In this document: piece by piece, positions 1-5,696 of the stretch
Layout: the number at the start of each line of letters is the position of its first letter
Position numbering within the stretch: the first letter of the stretch is position 1
From: Opitutaceae bacterium
GTDB lineage: Bacteria > Verrucomicrobiota > Verrucomicrobiia > Opitutales > Opitutaceae
DNA: 6,563 bases
Assembly: GCA_031254955.1 (NCBI GenBank)
Contig: JAIRTK010000402.1
Span: 1 to 6,563 of the forward strand
Direction of reading: 5' to 3'
Notes under the pieces: model-generated
Seen by the model: only the letters and a program-made list of their open reading frames with translations
What the model was told of the DNA's origin: nothing
Databases searched by the model: none
Position numbers and translations under genes: made by a program

Positions 1-119
1 AAGACAAGCGCCGCCTGCCCGTGAAGCTGGAAATCTCGATAAAAGTCGGCACCGGCACCGCGCACCTGACCGATTACACGCCGCCTGCCGCCGCCGGGCT
101 GGTGTCCGCGTCGAAGTAA
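1..119 (+). CDS. 3' end of an upstream protein, possibly DUF3108-like
   Basis: Only the last 38 codons are present. The frame begins at base 3, is open from the window edge, and stops with TAA at 117-119. The readable peptide includes DKRRLPVKLEISIKVGTGTA and ends in LVSASK. The pattern of a charged turn followed by RLPVKLE and alternating hydrophobic residues is what the last beta strands of DUF3108-type envelope proteins look like. That assignment rests on resemblance of a short fragment and is tentative. Codon use (G/C third positions) matches the other genes here. No gene follows it for more than 700 bases, so it is probably the last gene of its unit. Its start and full length cannot be seen. 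Confidence 0.6.
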   Translation, partial: DKRRLPVKLEISIKVGTGTAHLTDYTPPAAAGLVSASK

Positions 120-127
120 CTGCGATT

Positions 128-264
128 GCGCGGCGGATTTTGCAGAGCCAGACCTCGCGCCAAGCCCTGCGAAGCGGCGGCGGACATAGCGCGCAACCTT
201 GCGCCGCGCCGGGATTGGTGGTCGCGGCCTGACGCAAGATCAGGCCCCGCAAAATCCGCCGCGC
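128..264. repeat. 137-bp element bounded by perfect 16-bp inverted repeats
   Basis: The left arm GCGCGGCGGATTTTGC (128-143) is the exact reverse complement of 249-264. The 105 bases between them contain a second hairpin with 7-bp arms, GGCCTGA (226-232) and TCAGGCC (240-246). There is also a tight self-complementary GCGCAA/TTGCGC (191-204). It starts 8 bases after the stop codon of the upstream gene fragment. It could be a small non-autonomous repeat, a transcript-end structure, or a structured RNA. No flanking target duplication is evident, and no transposase is present. Confidence 0.65.
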
Positions 265-335
265 CGCGTAATCTCGGTTATTCACCGAGGCTAACGCAAG
301 ACACTGCGGACCGAGTGACACGGCGGGCCGAATGG

Positions 336-413
336 CACGGGCGACTCGCCCGTGGGCTTGAGTGGCACGGGCATCCCCGCCCGTGCTCAGGAGCGCGGGC
401 TTTCCAGCCCGCG
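336..413. repeat. Cluster of three REP-like GC-rich hairpins
   Basis: Three perfect 8-bp stems follow one another. The first is CACGGGCG/CGCCCGTG (336-343 with 347-354, 3-nt loop). The second is GCACGGGC/GCCCGTGC (365-372 with 379-386, 6-nt loop). The third is CGCGGGCT/AGCCCGCG (394-401 with 406-413, 4-nt loop). The first two share the core GGCACGGGC preceded by TGGC, so they look like copies of one family, and the third is a related variant. Such short palindromes in tandem are typical of dispersed REP-type intergenic repeats. Their copy number in the genome cannot be judged from this window. Confidence 0.7.
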
Positions 414-653
414 ACATCGCGGACAAGTTCCAAACGAAGCGAGAAAGCCTGCCACGTCCACGCCCCAAAAAAGGATAGAGACGCCGCCTGATAGGGAGCG
501 CAGTGGCAGAGCGAAGCCTGCTCACTACTCGCTACTAACGGCGCCGCACTCCAAAAAGGTGCCCATTATCATCTGCTTGAGTGGGAAAAAGACATCAGCG
601 AACAAGTCTGGTTAACAAAGTAACAAAAGAGAGTCAAAACCATGCCCTGCCCG

Positions 654-700
654 CCATCGCCGCGCCCAAACCACCATCGCCGCGCCCAAATCACCATCGC
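654..700. repeat. 20-nt tandem duplication upstream of lpxD
   Basis: The unit CCATCGCCGCGCCCAAACCA (654-673) is repeated at 674-693 with one difference (C671 versus T691). A third partial copy, CCATCGC, follows at 694-700. It lies 144 bases before the lpxD start, in DNA with no convincing gene, and probably arose by slippage or a local duplication. Confidence 0.85.
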
Positions 701-843
701 GAAATCCCGGCTCCGCGCAACACCGGTTGGCCCATTTTCAGAACCAGGCCGCAAACCAAAATGGCGGGAAACCCATTTTGCGATTTGCGCGATTGCCACG
801 CCCCCCGCCATCCCCAAAGCTCGACCGGACGAACCAACCAACA

Positions 844-1899
844 ATGGAGTTTTCATTCACCAGCCAGGAAATCGCCACCATCATCGGCGCCGGAACCGCC
901 CGCGGGGCCACCACGGAAACCATCCGCGACATCGCCTCGCTCTCCACCGCCCGCCCCGGCGACCTCTCCTTCCTCGGCAACCCCAAATACAAAACCGAAG
1001 TCCCCGCCTGCGCCGCCTCCATCATCATCCTGCCCCTCGATTACGACGGCGAGCCGCGCCCCGGACAGCTTTACCTCCACGTCGCCAATCCCTCCGTCGC
1101 CCTCGCGAAACTCTGCTCCCGCATCGAACGGCTCCTCCGGCCCAAGCCCGCGCCCGGCATCCACCCCGGCGCCCTCATCGCGCCCACCGCGCGCATCGCC
1201 GCCAGCGCCACCATCGGGCCGCTCTGCGTCATCGAGGACGGCGCCAGCATCGGCGAACGCGCGCACCTCGAAGCCCAAGTATTTGTCGGCGCCCGCGCGG
1301 CCATCGGCGACGACTGCCTCCTGATGCCCGGCGCGCGCGTCGCCTCCGAATGCGTTTTGAAAAACCGCGTCCGCCTGCAAATCGGCGCCGTGATCGGCTC
1401 CGACGGCTTCGGCTACGAATGGCTCGACGGCCACCATGAAAAAGTCCCCCAAATCGGACGCGTCCTCATCGAGGACGACGTGGAAATCGGCGCCAACACC
1501 ACGATTGACCGCGCGCGCTTCAGCCAGACCGTGGTCGGCCAAGGCACCAAAATCGACAACCTCGTCCAGATCGCCCACAACGTCATCATCGGCAAACACT
1601 GCCTCATCTGCTCGCAAACCGGCATCTCCGGCAGCGTCACGATCGAGGACTACGCGATCCTCGCCGGGCAAGTCGGCGTGGCCGGCCATCTCACCATCGG
1701 ACGCGGCGCGAAAATCACCGCCCAGACCGGCGTGAACGCCGACGTCGCCCCCGGCGCCACCCTCAAAGGCTCGCCCGCCAACCCCTACCTGCTCGAACAA
1801 CGCATCAACGTCCTCCGCCAACGCCTCCCTGAACTCTTCCAACGCGTAAGCCGCCTCGAAAAAAAATTCCCGGCGGAAAAAACTTCCGCCAACGCCTGA
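844..1899 (+). CDS. lpxD: UDP-3-O-acylglucosamine N-acyltransferase LpxD
   Basis: LpxD transfers a 3-hydroxyacyl chain from acyl-ACP to the 2-amino group of UDP-3-O-acylglucosamine, the third step of lipid A synthesis, in the cytoplasm. The product is 351 aa, close to the family's usual ~340. Residues 1 to about 110 form the uridine-binding domain ([21 protein letters not shown]). About 115-315 is a left-handed beta helix of hexapeptide repeats, with the GSDGFGY motif at 185-191. His245 in QIAHNVIIG corresponds to the catalytic base of the family, and His282 in GVAGHLTIG to the second conserved His. GSPANP (309-314) precedes a terminal coiled helix (about 316-343). I chose ATG844 because [17 protein letters not shown] aligns with known N termini. 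An in-frame ATG at 727 would add 39 Pro/Arg-rich residues that are not family-like. No SD is present; the leader is CCAACCAACA. Its neighbour is prs rather than lpxA, lpxB or fabZ. Confidence 0.96.
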   Translation: MEFSFTSQEIATIIGAGTARGATTETIRDIASLSTARPGDLSFLGNPKYKTEVPACAASIIILPLDYDGEPRPGQLYLHVANPSVALAKLCSRIERLLRPKPAPGIHPGALIAPTARIAASATIGPLCVIEDGASIGERAHLEAQVFVGARAAIGDDCLLMPGARVASECVLKNRVRLQIGAVIGSDGFGYEWLDGHHEKVPQIGRVLIEDDVEIGANTTIDRARFSQTVVGQGTKIDNLVQIAHNVIIGKHCLICSQTGISGSVTIEDYAILAGQVGVAGHLTIGRGAKITAQTGVNADVAPGATLKGSPANPYLLEQRINVLRQRLPELFQRVSRLEKKFPAEKTSANA

Positions 1900-1983
1900 C
1901 CCGCCGCAACCTCCCACCCCCGCCCCGCACACCCATCACCACCCATCACCCACCCACCACCCATCCACACCACCCACACCACC
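1900..1983 (+). promoter_or_regulatory. C/A-rich leader spacer between lpxD and prs
   Basis: From 1928 to the prs start codon at 1984 the + strand contains no G at all (56 nt). It consists of irregular CACCCATCAC and CACACCACC units. No Shine-Dalgarno sequence is possible in it, and it should be unstructured RNA. It separates two co-directional genes by 84 nt, so read-through from lpxD is plausible. The likely roles are an open ribosome-landing zone, a C-rich Rho-interaction segment, or simple slippage-derived sequence. The sequence does not decide between them. Confidence 0.55.
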
Positions 1984-2934
1984 ATGAGCATCAAGTCCGG
2001 GCTGAAAATCTTTGCAGGAAACTCCAACCGCGCGCTCGCCGGTGAGATTTGCCGAAACATCGGCATCCCCCTCGGCGCCGCCACCGTGACCACTTTCCCG
2101 GACGGGGAAAGCTTCGTGAAAATCGACGAAAACGTGCGCGGCCACGATGTCTATCTCATCCAGTCCACCTGCCCCCCGACCAACCACCACCTGATGGAAC
2201 TGCTCATCATGATCGACGCGGCCCGCCGCGCCTCCGCCGCGCGCATCACCGCCGTCATCCCCTTCTACGGCTACGCCCGCCAAGACCGCAAAGACCAACC
2301 CCGCGTACCCATCACCGCCAAACTCGTCGCCAACCTCCTCGGCGCCGCCGGCGCGCACCGCGTGCTCACCATGGACCTGCACAGCCAGCAAATCCAAGGC
2401 TTCTTCGACATCCCCGTCGATCACCTCTACGCCTCCCCCGTCTTCTTCGACTACCTCGACAAACTCGACAAAACCAACCTCGTCGTCTGCTCGCCCGACG
2501 TGGGCGGACTTAAAATGGCCGCCGCCTACGCCGACATCCTCGGAGCAGGCCTCGGCTTCGTCGCCAAAAAACGCCGCAGCGCCACGCGCGTCGAAGCCAC
2601 CAACGTGGTCGGGGAAGTGAAAGACTGCGACGTGCTGCTCGTGGACGACATCACCGAGACCGCCGGCACGCTGGTCGCCGCGGCGAAAATGCTGCGCGAC
2701 AGCGGAGCGCGCACCGTGCGCGCCGCCGTGAGCCACTGCGTGCTCAACGACCTCGCCTTCGAACGCCTCCGCAACGGCCCCATCGACGAACTCATCACCA
2801 CCAACTCGACCCCCGTCGAAGCGAAAGACCTGCCCGTGACCGTGCTCAGCATCGCCGGCCTCCTCGCCAACGCCATCATCCGCATCAACAGCAACGAAAG
2901 CGTCTCCAGCCTCTTCAAAATAAAAGGCTTCTGA
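1984..2934 (+). CDS. prs: Ribose-phosphate pyrophosphokinase (PRPP synthetase, class I)
   Basis: Prs makes 5-phosphoribosyl 1-diphosphate from ribose 5-phosphate and ATP, feeding purine, pyrimidine, His, Trp and NAD synthesis in the cytoplasm. The 316-aa length is normal for the family. Visible motifs are FPDGESFVKI in the N-terminal half and the ATP-site loop YARQDRKDQPR with R99-Q100-D101. The PRPP synthetase signature DLHSQQIQGFFDIPVD spans 131-146, including His133. KKRR at 195-198 heads the flexible catalytic loop. The PRPP-binding motif VDDITETAGT spans 220-229, and the C terminus SNESVSSLF matches the usual NGESVSSLF. The start ATG1984 gives an N terminus (LKIFAGNSNRALAGEI) typical of Prs. 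There is no SD; the G-free spacer precedes it. It probably shares a transcript with lpxD. No intrinsic terminator is visible after it. Confidence 0.97.
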   Translation: MSIKSGLKIFAGNSNRALAGEICRNIGIPLGAATVTTFPDGESFVKIDENVRGHDVYLIQSTCPPTNHHLMELLIMIDAARRASAARITAVIPFYGYARQDRKDQPRVPITAKLVANLLGAAGAHRVLTMDLHSQQIQGFFDIPVDHLYASPVFFDYLDKLDKTNLVVCSPDVGGLKMAAAYADILGAGLGFVAKKRRSATRVEATNVVGEVKDCDVLLVDDITETAGTLVAAAKMLRDSGARTVRAAVSHCVLNDLAFERLRNGPIDELITTNSTPVEAKDLPVTVLSIAGLLANAIIRINSNESVSSLFKIKGF

Positions 2935-3132
2935 CGCCGCCGCCCCAAGGCGCCCGCCGCCGCCCTGCCACACATCTTTGCCCCTGCCGCCTCCGGCCAG
3001 TCGTTCATGGGCTTTGCCTTTGCATCGCTGCGAAAACCGGATTGGCGAACCCATCTAATAAAAGAAGAAAGATTCCGGCGATGACACGCCTTTGAATCGC
3101 ACTCGGACGCATCCCGCGATGCCGGGGACCTT

Positions 3133-3190
3133 CCCCCCCCCCACACACACGCACACACGCACACATCACACACACCACCCCCACACACAT
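3133..3190. repeat. C10 homopolymer followed by imperfect AC microsatellite
   Basis: Ten consecutive C (3133-3142) run directly into an AC dinucleotide repeat (3143 to about 3190). The repeat is interrupted by single G or T substitutions (GCACACACGC, ACATCACACAC) and by a short CCACCCCC stretch near 3175-3182. Homopolymers and dinucleotide arrays of this length are prone to slippage, so length may vary between strains. It lies about 400 nt upstream of the next start codon. Confidence 0.9.
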
Positions 3191-3251
3191 ACCACCACCC
3201 ACCACCCTCGCCTCCTTCTGCTCCGCCAACCTCCCACCCAGCCTCCCGCCC

Positions 3252-3302
3252 ACCCCGTCCCACCTTCTACCCCGTCCCACCTTCCACCCCGCCAACCTTC
3301 AG
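3252..3302. repeat. 17-nt tandem repeat, three copies
   Basis: Units are 3252-3268 (ACCCCGTCCCACCTTCT), 3269-3285 (same, last base C) and a degenerate third copy 3286-3302 (ACCCCGCCAACCTTCAG). The first two differ only at the last base. The array is embedded in the pyrimidine-rich tract downstream of prs and has no reading frame of its own that I believe. Confidence 0.9.
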
Positions 3303-3586
3303 CTCCGCCCCGCCCCACACCACCCCGCCACCGCATGTGCCCGCGGTTATCCCGTAAAACGGCCATTAGTTTTGGCTCTAAGCGGCAAAACACCCGCTCA
3401 TTACTGCGACGCCGGCTATATTGCCCTTCAAAAAACATCCCGCTTGGTGGCAGGGTATAGACTTGGAATTGTTTTTTGTCATCCCGGCCTGTTTCGCGCC
3501 AGTGACAGACTCCGGAACGGCAGGACGGCTCCAACCCCTCCGGGGATTGATCGCGCTGATTTTTTAACCAACAAACCAACAACAAC

Positions 3587-3721
3587 ATGGAAACAACCCT
3601 CATGGACGCCACCGTCCAGGCTCTCATCATCTACGGCGTGGCGGCGGTCATCGGCATTCTGGTCGCGCTGCTCATCAGCGGACTCTCCCGGCTCCTCCGG
3701 ATCTTCCTCAAGAACCACTAA
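3587..3721 (+). CDS. 44-aa single-helix membrane protein at the head of the Na+-pump operon
   Basis: A short open frame from ATG3587 to TAA3719-3721. The peptide starts METTLMDATVQALIIYGVAA and continues into one clear hydrophobic helix (about residues 11-36). It ends with the basic tail LSRLLRIFLKNH, predicting an N-out, C-in orientation. The stop is 18 nt before oadB, so the two are almost certainly co-transcribed and possibly translationally linked. Codon use is G/C-ending as in its neighbours, and the leader has the same CAACAA style as other genes here. Its helix resembles the N-terminal membrane anchor of OadG-type subunits, but it lacks any soluble domain. By analogy with the small epsilon subunit of methylmalonyl-CoA decarboxylase it may be an accessory subunit of the pump. 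I cannot assign a known family. At this size it is easily missed by gene callers. Confidence 0.7.
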   Translation: METTLMDATVQALIIYGVAAVIGILVALLISGLSRLLRIFLKNH

Positions 3722-3739
3722 GCCGCGAGACACGCCACC

Positions 3740-5050
3740 ATGACCTTCCAGAACATCCTCGACATCTTCCAAGGCCTGACAACGCTCCTCGATTCCTTCG
3801 CGCACGCTCCCGCCGTCGCCTGGATGCGCATCGCCCTGATCTTCCTCGGCATGTTGCTCGTTTACCTCGGCAAAAAAGGCACCCTTGAACCGCTGCTCAT
3901 GATCCCGATGGGACTGGCCATGTGCGCCGTAAACGCCGGCGTGCTCTTCCTCGACCCCACCACGGCGAACCACATCGTGCAAGGCAGCGCGCCGCTGGCC
4001 GACCCCGCCGCCCAGCAACACCTCGCCGACCTCGCCGCCGCCGGCAAGATGCACGGCACCCTCTTCATGTCGCCGCTCGTCGAGAAACCCGACAGCCTCA
4101 TCGGCCTCATGCAAATCGACTATCTCCAGCCGATCTTCAACCTCGCCTTCAGCAACAACCTCATCGCCTGCCTCGTGTTCATGGGCATCGGCGTGCTGCT
4201 CGACATCGGCTTCGTGCTCGCGCGCCCCTTCCTCAGCATCACGATGGCGCTCTTCTGCGAACTGGGCACGATCGCCATTTTCCCGATCGCGATCGCCCTC
4301 GGATTTCTCCCCGGCGAGGCGGCGGCGATCGCGCTGGTCGGCGGCGCGGACGGCCCCATGGTCCTCTTCGGCGCGCTCAAGATGGCCCCGAAACTCCTCG
4401 TGCCCATCACCATCATCGCCTACCTCTACCTCGGACTTGTGTATGGCGGCTACCCCTACCTCATCCGCGCCCTCATCCCGGAAAAATTACGCGCCATCAA
4501 ACTGCCGCCCCGCCCCGCGGTGAAAATCACCTCCGGCGAGAAACTCGCCTTCGCCGTCGTGGCCTGCACGGTGCTCTGCCTGCTGTTCCCCTCGGCGGCC
4601 CCCCTGTTCTTCTCGCTCTTCCTCGGCGTGGCCATCCGCGAATCCGGCCTGAAATTCTTCTCCAACCTCATTGAAAACGTCTTCCTCTACGGCGCGACCA
4701 TCTTTCTGGGCGTGCTCCTCGGCGTCATGTGCGAAGCCGCGACCATCCTCGACCCGAAAGTCGTCATGCTACTCGTCCTCGGCGTGCTCTCGCTGCTCAT
4801 CTCCGGCGTGGGCGGCATCATCGGCGGCTACTGCGCCTACCTCTTCAGCGGACGCAAAATCAACCCCGTGATCGGCATCGCCGGCGTCAGTTGCGTGCCG
4901 AGCACGGCCAAAGTCGCGCAAAAAGAAGTCTCCAAAGCCAACCCCCACGCCATCGTGCTGCCCGAAGCCCTCGGGGCCAACATCTCCGGCGTCATCACCA
5001 CCGCGATCATCACCGGCATCTATATCTCGCTGATCCAGCCCGCCCACTAA
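3740..5050 (+). CDS. oadB: Sodium ion-translocating decarboxylase beta subunit (OadB/MmdB/GcdB family)
   Basis: This is the integral membrane subunit that decarboxylates carboxybiotin and couples CO2 release to Na+ export in oxaloacetate, methylmalonyl-CoA or glutaconyl-CoA decarboxylases. The product is 436 aa with many hydrophobic helices. The family core is clear. EAAAIALVGGADGPMVLFGALK places the conserved Asp at 204. GRKINPVIGIAGVSCVPSTAKV carries Asn375, Gly379 and Ser384, which line up with the Na+-path residues known for Klebsiella OadB. LFLGVAIRESGL and the terminal LPEALGANISGVITTAIITG are also typical. Between the first helices and the core there is an extended loop at about 71-128, longer than in enterobacterial OadB. 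The substrate is set by the alpha subunit, which is not in this window, so oadB is a family label. It follows the 44-aa gene by 18 nt. No SD is visible before ATG3740 (leader GACACGCCACC). Confidence 0.95.
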   Translation: MTFQNILDIFQGLTTLLDSFAHAPAVAWMRIALIFLGMLLVYLGKKGTLEPLLMIPMGLAMCAVNAGVLFLDPTTANHIVQGSAPLADPAAQQHLADLAAAGKMHGTLFMSPLVEKPDSLIGLMQIDYLQPIFNLAFSNNLIACLVFMGIGVLLDIGFVLARPFLSITMALFCELGTIAIFPIAIALGFLPGEAAAIALVGGADGPMVLFGALKMAPKLLVPITIIAYLYLGLVYGGYPYLIRALIPEKLRAIKLPPRPAVKITSGEKLAFAVVACTVLCLLFPSAAPLFFSLFLGVAIRESGLKFFSNLIENVFLYGATIFLGVLLGVMCEAATILDPKVVMLLVLGVLSLLISGVGGIIGGYCAYLFSGRKINPVIGIAGVSCVPSTAKVAQKEVSKANPHAIVLPEALGANISGVITTAIITGIYISLIQPAH

Positions 5051-5093
5051 GACACCGTCCGGCCCCCGCCCGCCGCGCCGCCCCGCGACACCC

Positions 5094-5696
5094 ATGACCC
5101 TGCCGCACCAACAACCGCAACCCCCGCTCCCCGCCGCCCCGCCGCCCCCGCCGCCGGGTAAAACACCGGCGGGAAAAACAGCACTGGAAAAAATGCCACC
5201 AAGGAAAACGCTGGCGCAAAAAACACCGGCGCAAAAAATGGCGGCGGGAAAAACGCCGGAGGAAAAAACAGCACCGGGAAAAACATCGAAAGGGAAAGCA
5301 TCGGAGGGAAAAACGCCGCCAGAAAAAACGGCGGCGCGCGTGCCGCTTCCCCTGACGCACTGGATCGCCGGGACCGTGCTCGCGCTCGCCGGCGGGCTTG
5401 CCGCGCGCTTTGTTGCGCCCGGCCTCGCGGAATCCGCGCGCGGCCCTGTCGCCGCCATCGGCCACGCCGCCGCCGGCCTCGGCCTGCTCGTCATCGCCCT
5501 CGGCATCCGCAAACGCGTCTGGACCGCAAACGCCGCCGCCACCGCCACCACCTCCATCGCAAACACCGCCGCCGCAAACATCACCGCCGCCACCGCTGCG
5601 GATACCGCCGCCGCCACAAATACCACCGCCATAAACGTTGCCGCCGCAAACGCCGCATCCGCAAACACCGCGCCCGCCGCCGCCGCGAAAAGGTAG
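5094..5696 (+). CDS. Repeat-containing two-helix membrane protein within the Na+-pump operon
   Basis: A 200-aa product of unknown function, 43 nt after oadB and 103 nt before the oadG-like gene. Four zones are visible. Residues 1-21 are Pro/Gln-rich and include six consecutive Pro (16-21). Residues 22-81 are twelve five-residue repeats of xK(T/M/A)xx type, strongly basic. Residues 82-143 hold two predicted membrane helices (about 90-110 and 119-138) joined by a short loop, ending in IRKRVW. Residues 144-200 are low-complexity Ala/Thr/Asn with no charge until KR at the end. Only the two-helix core looks like a conventional protein. The flanks look like expanded codon repeats, and the N-terminal one may be a basic, disordered cytoplasmic arm. 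ATG5094 is the first start; later in-frame ATGs within the repeats could be used. Operon position suggests an accessory role in the pump, which is inference. Real translation is likely but not certain. Confidence 0.6.
   Translation: MTLPHQQPQPPLPAAPPPPPPGKTPAGKTALEKMPPRKTLAQKTPAQKMAAGKTPEEKTAPGKTSKGKASEGKTPPEKTAARVPLPLTHWIAGTVLALAGGLAARFVAPGLAESARGPVAAIGHAAAGLGLLVIALGIRKRVWTANAAATATTSIANTAAANITAATAADTAAATNTTAINVAAANAASANTAPAAAAKR
5157..5336 (+). repeat. 15-nt minisatellite, twelve units, in frame
   Basis: Twelve 15-nt units encode GKTPA, GKTAL, EKMPP, RKTLA, QKTPA, QKMAA, GKTPE, EKTAP, GKTSK, GKASE, GKTPP and EKTAA. The invariant part is a purine-rich core (GGAAAAAC-like), giving Lys at position 2 in every unit. 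Ten units have Thr or Met at position 3 in an AAAAC(A/G) or AAAATG context. Units are diverged but the register is never lost, so selection or recent expansion has kept multiples of 15. Read antisense, the same period gives an xVFxx pattern. Confidence 0.9.

Larger units (their letters stand above)
120..843. other. Structured intergenic region without a convincing gene
   Basis: This is 724 bases between the upstream gene fragment and lpxD. Open frames exist here (for example 126-491 and 352-615) but encode Arg/Pro/Ala-rich peptides with no domain, and they cross obvious hairpins, so I treat them as chance ORFs. The region holds a long inverted repeat (128-264), a small hairpin with arms 273-278 and 284-289, three compact hairpins (336-413), and a 20-nt tandem duplication (654-700). 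Base composition becomes more A-rich at about 540-640. The lpxD promoter is likely there, but I could not identify a convincing -35/-10 pair. Confidence 0.7.
3131..3330 (+). terminator. Possible Rho-dependent termination (rut-like) zone after prs
   Basis: By eye these 200 bases contain only about 14 G on the + strand, while C is by far the commonest base and the remainder is mainly A with some T. Established knowledge: Rho loads on long, unstructured C-rich, G-poor RNA. Such a tract about 200 nt downstream of the prs stop, combined with the lack of an intrinsic terminator hairpin, fits a Rho-dependent end of the lpxD-prs transcript. This is inference from composition only; no termination endpoint can be read from the sequence. 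Confidence 0.35.
2935..3586. other. Long intergenic region between prs and the Na+-pump operon
   Basis: 652 bases without a convincing gene. About 2935-3130 is ordinary GC-rich sequence with an AG-rich patch near 3058-3073. About 3131-3340 is extremely C-rich and G-poor, containing the C10 run, the AC microsatellite and the 17-nt tandem repeats listed separately. About 3341-3586 is less GC-rich and ends in a T6 run (3560-3565) and the leader AACCAACAAACCAACAACAAC before ATG3587. A promoter for the downstream operon is expected in 3341-3560. TATATT (3417-3422) and TATAGA (3456-3461) resemble -10 boxes, but neither has a good -35 at the right distance, so I do not call one. Confidence 0.7.

Noticed and set aside
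126..615. Two overlapping + strand frames (126-491, 352-615) upstream of lpxD
   Set aside because: They run through palindromic repeats, encode Arg/Ser/Pro-rich peptides with no family features, and have no plausible start region.
727..843. 39-residue N-terminal extension of LpxD from ATG727
   Set aside because: The extension is Pro/Arg/Asn-rich with no family counterpart. The conserved LpxD N terminus begins at ATG844.
853..3054. Long antisense open frames opposite lpxD (853-1932) and prs (1936-3054)
   Set aside because: They mirror GC-rich codon bias of well-identified sense genes and encode Gly/Asp/Ala-rich or low-complexity peptides with no domain.
3005..3112. Short antisense frame ending in FANPVFAAMQRQSP with a hydrophobic stretch
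   Set aside because: It has a signal-like hydrophobic run but only 35 codons, no neighbours on that strand and no recognisable family. It is probably chance or a decayed repeat.
3417..3461. TATATT and TATAGA as -10 promoter boxes
   Set aside because: No acceptable -35 at 16-18 nt, and the promoter consensus of this lineage is uncertain.
3512..3565. Hairpins (CCGGA/TCCGG, CCCC/GGGG) upstream of a T6 run as an attenuator
   Set aside because: The CCCC/GGGG stem ends 14 nt before the T-run and the stems are short. There is no leader peptide or alternative structure to support attenuation.
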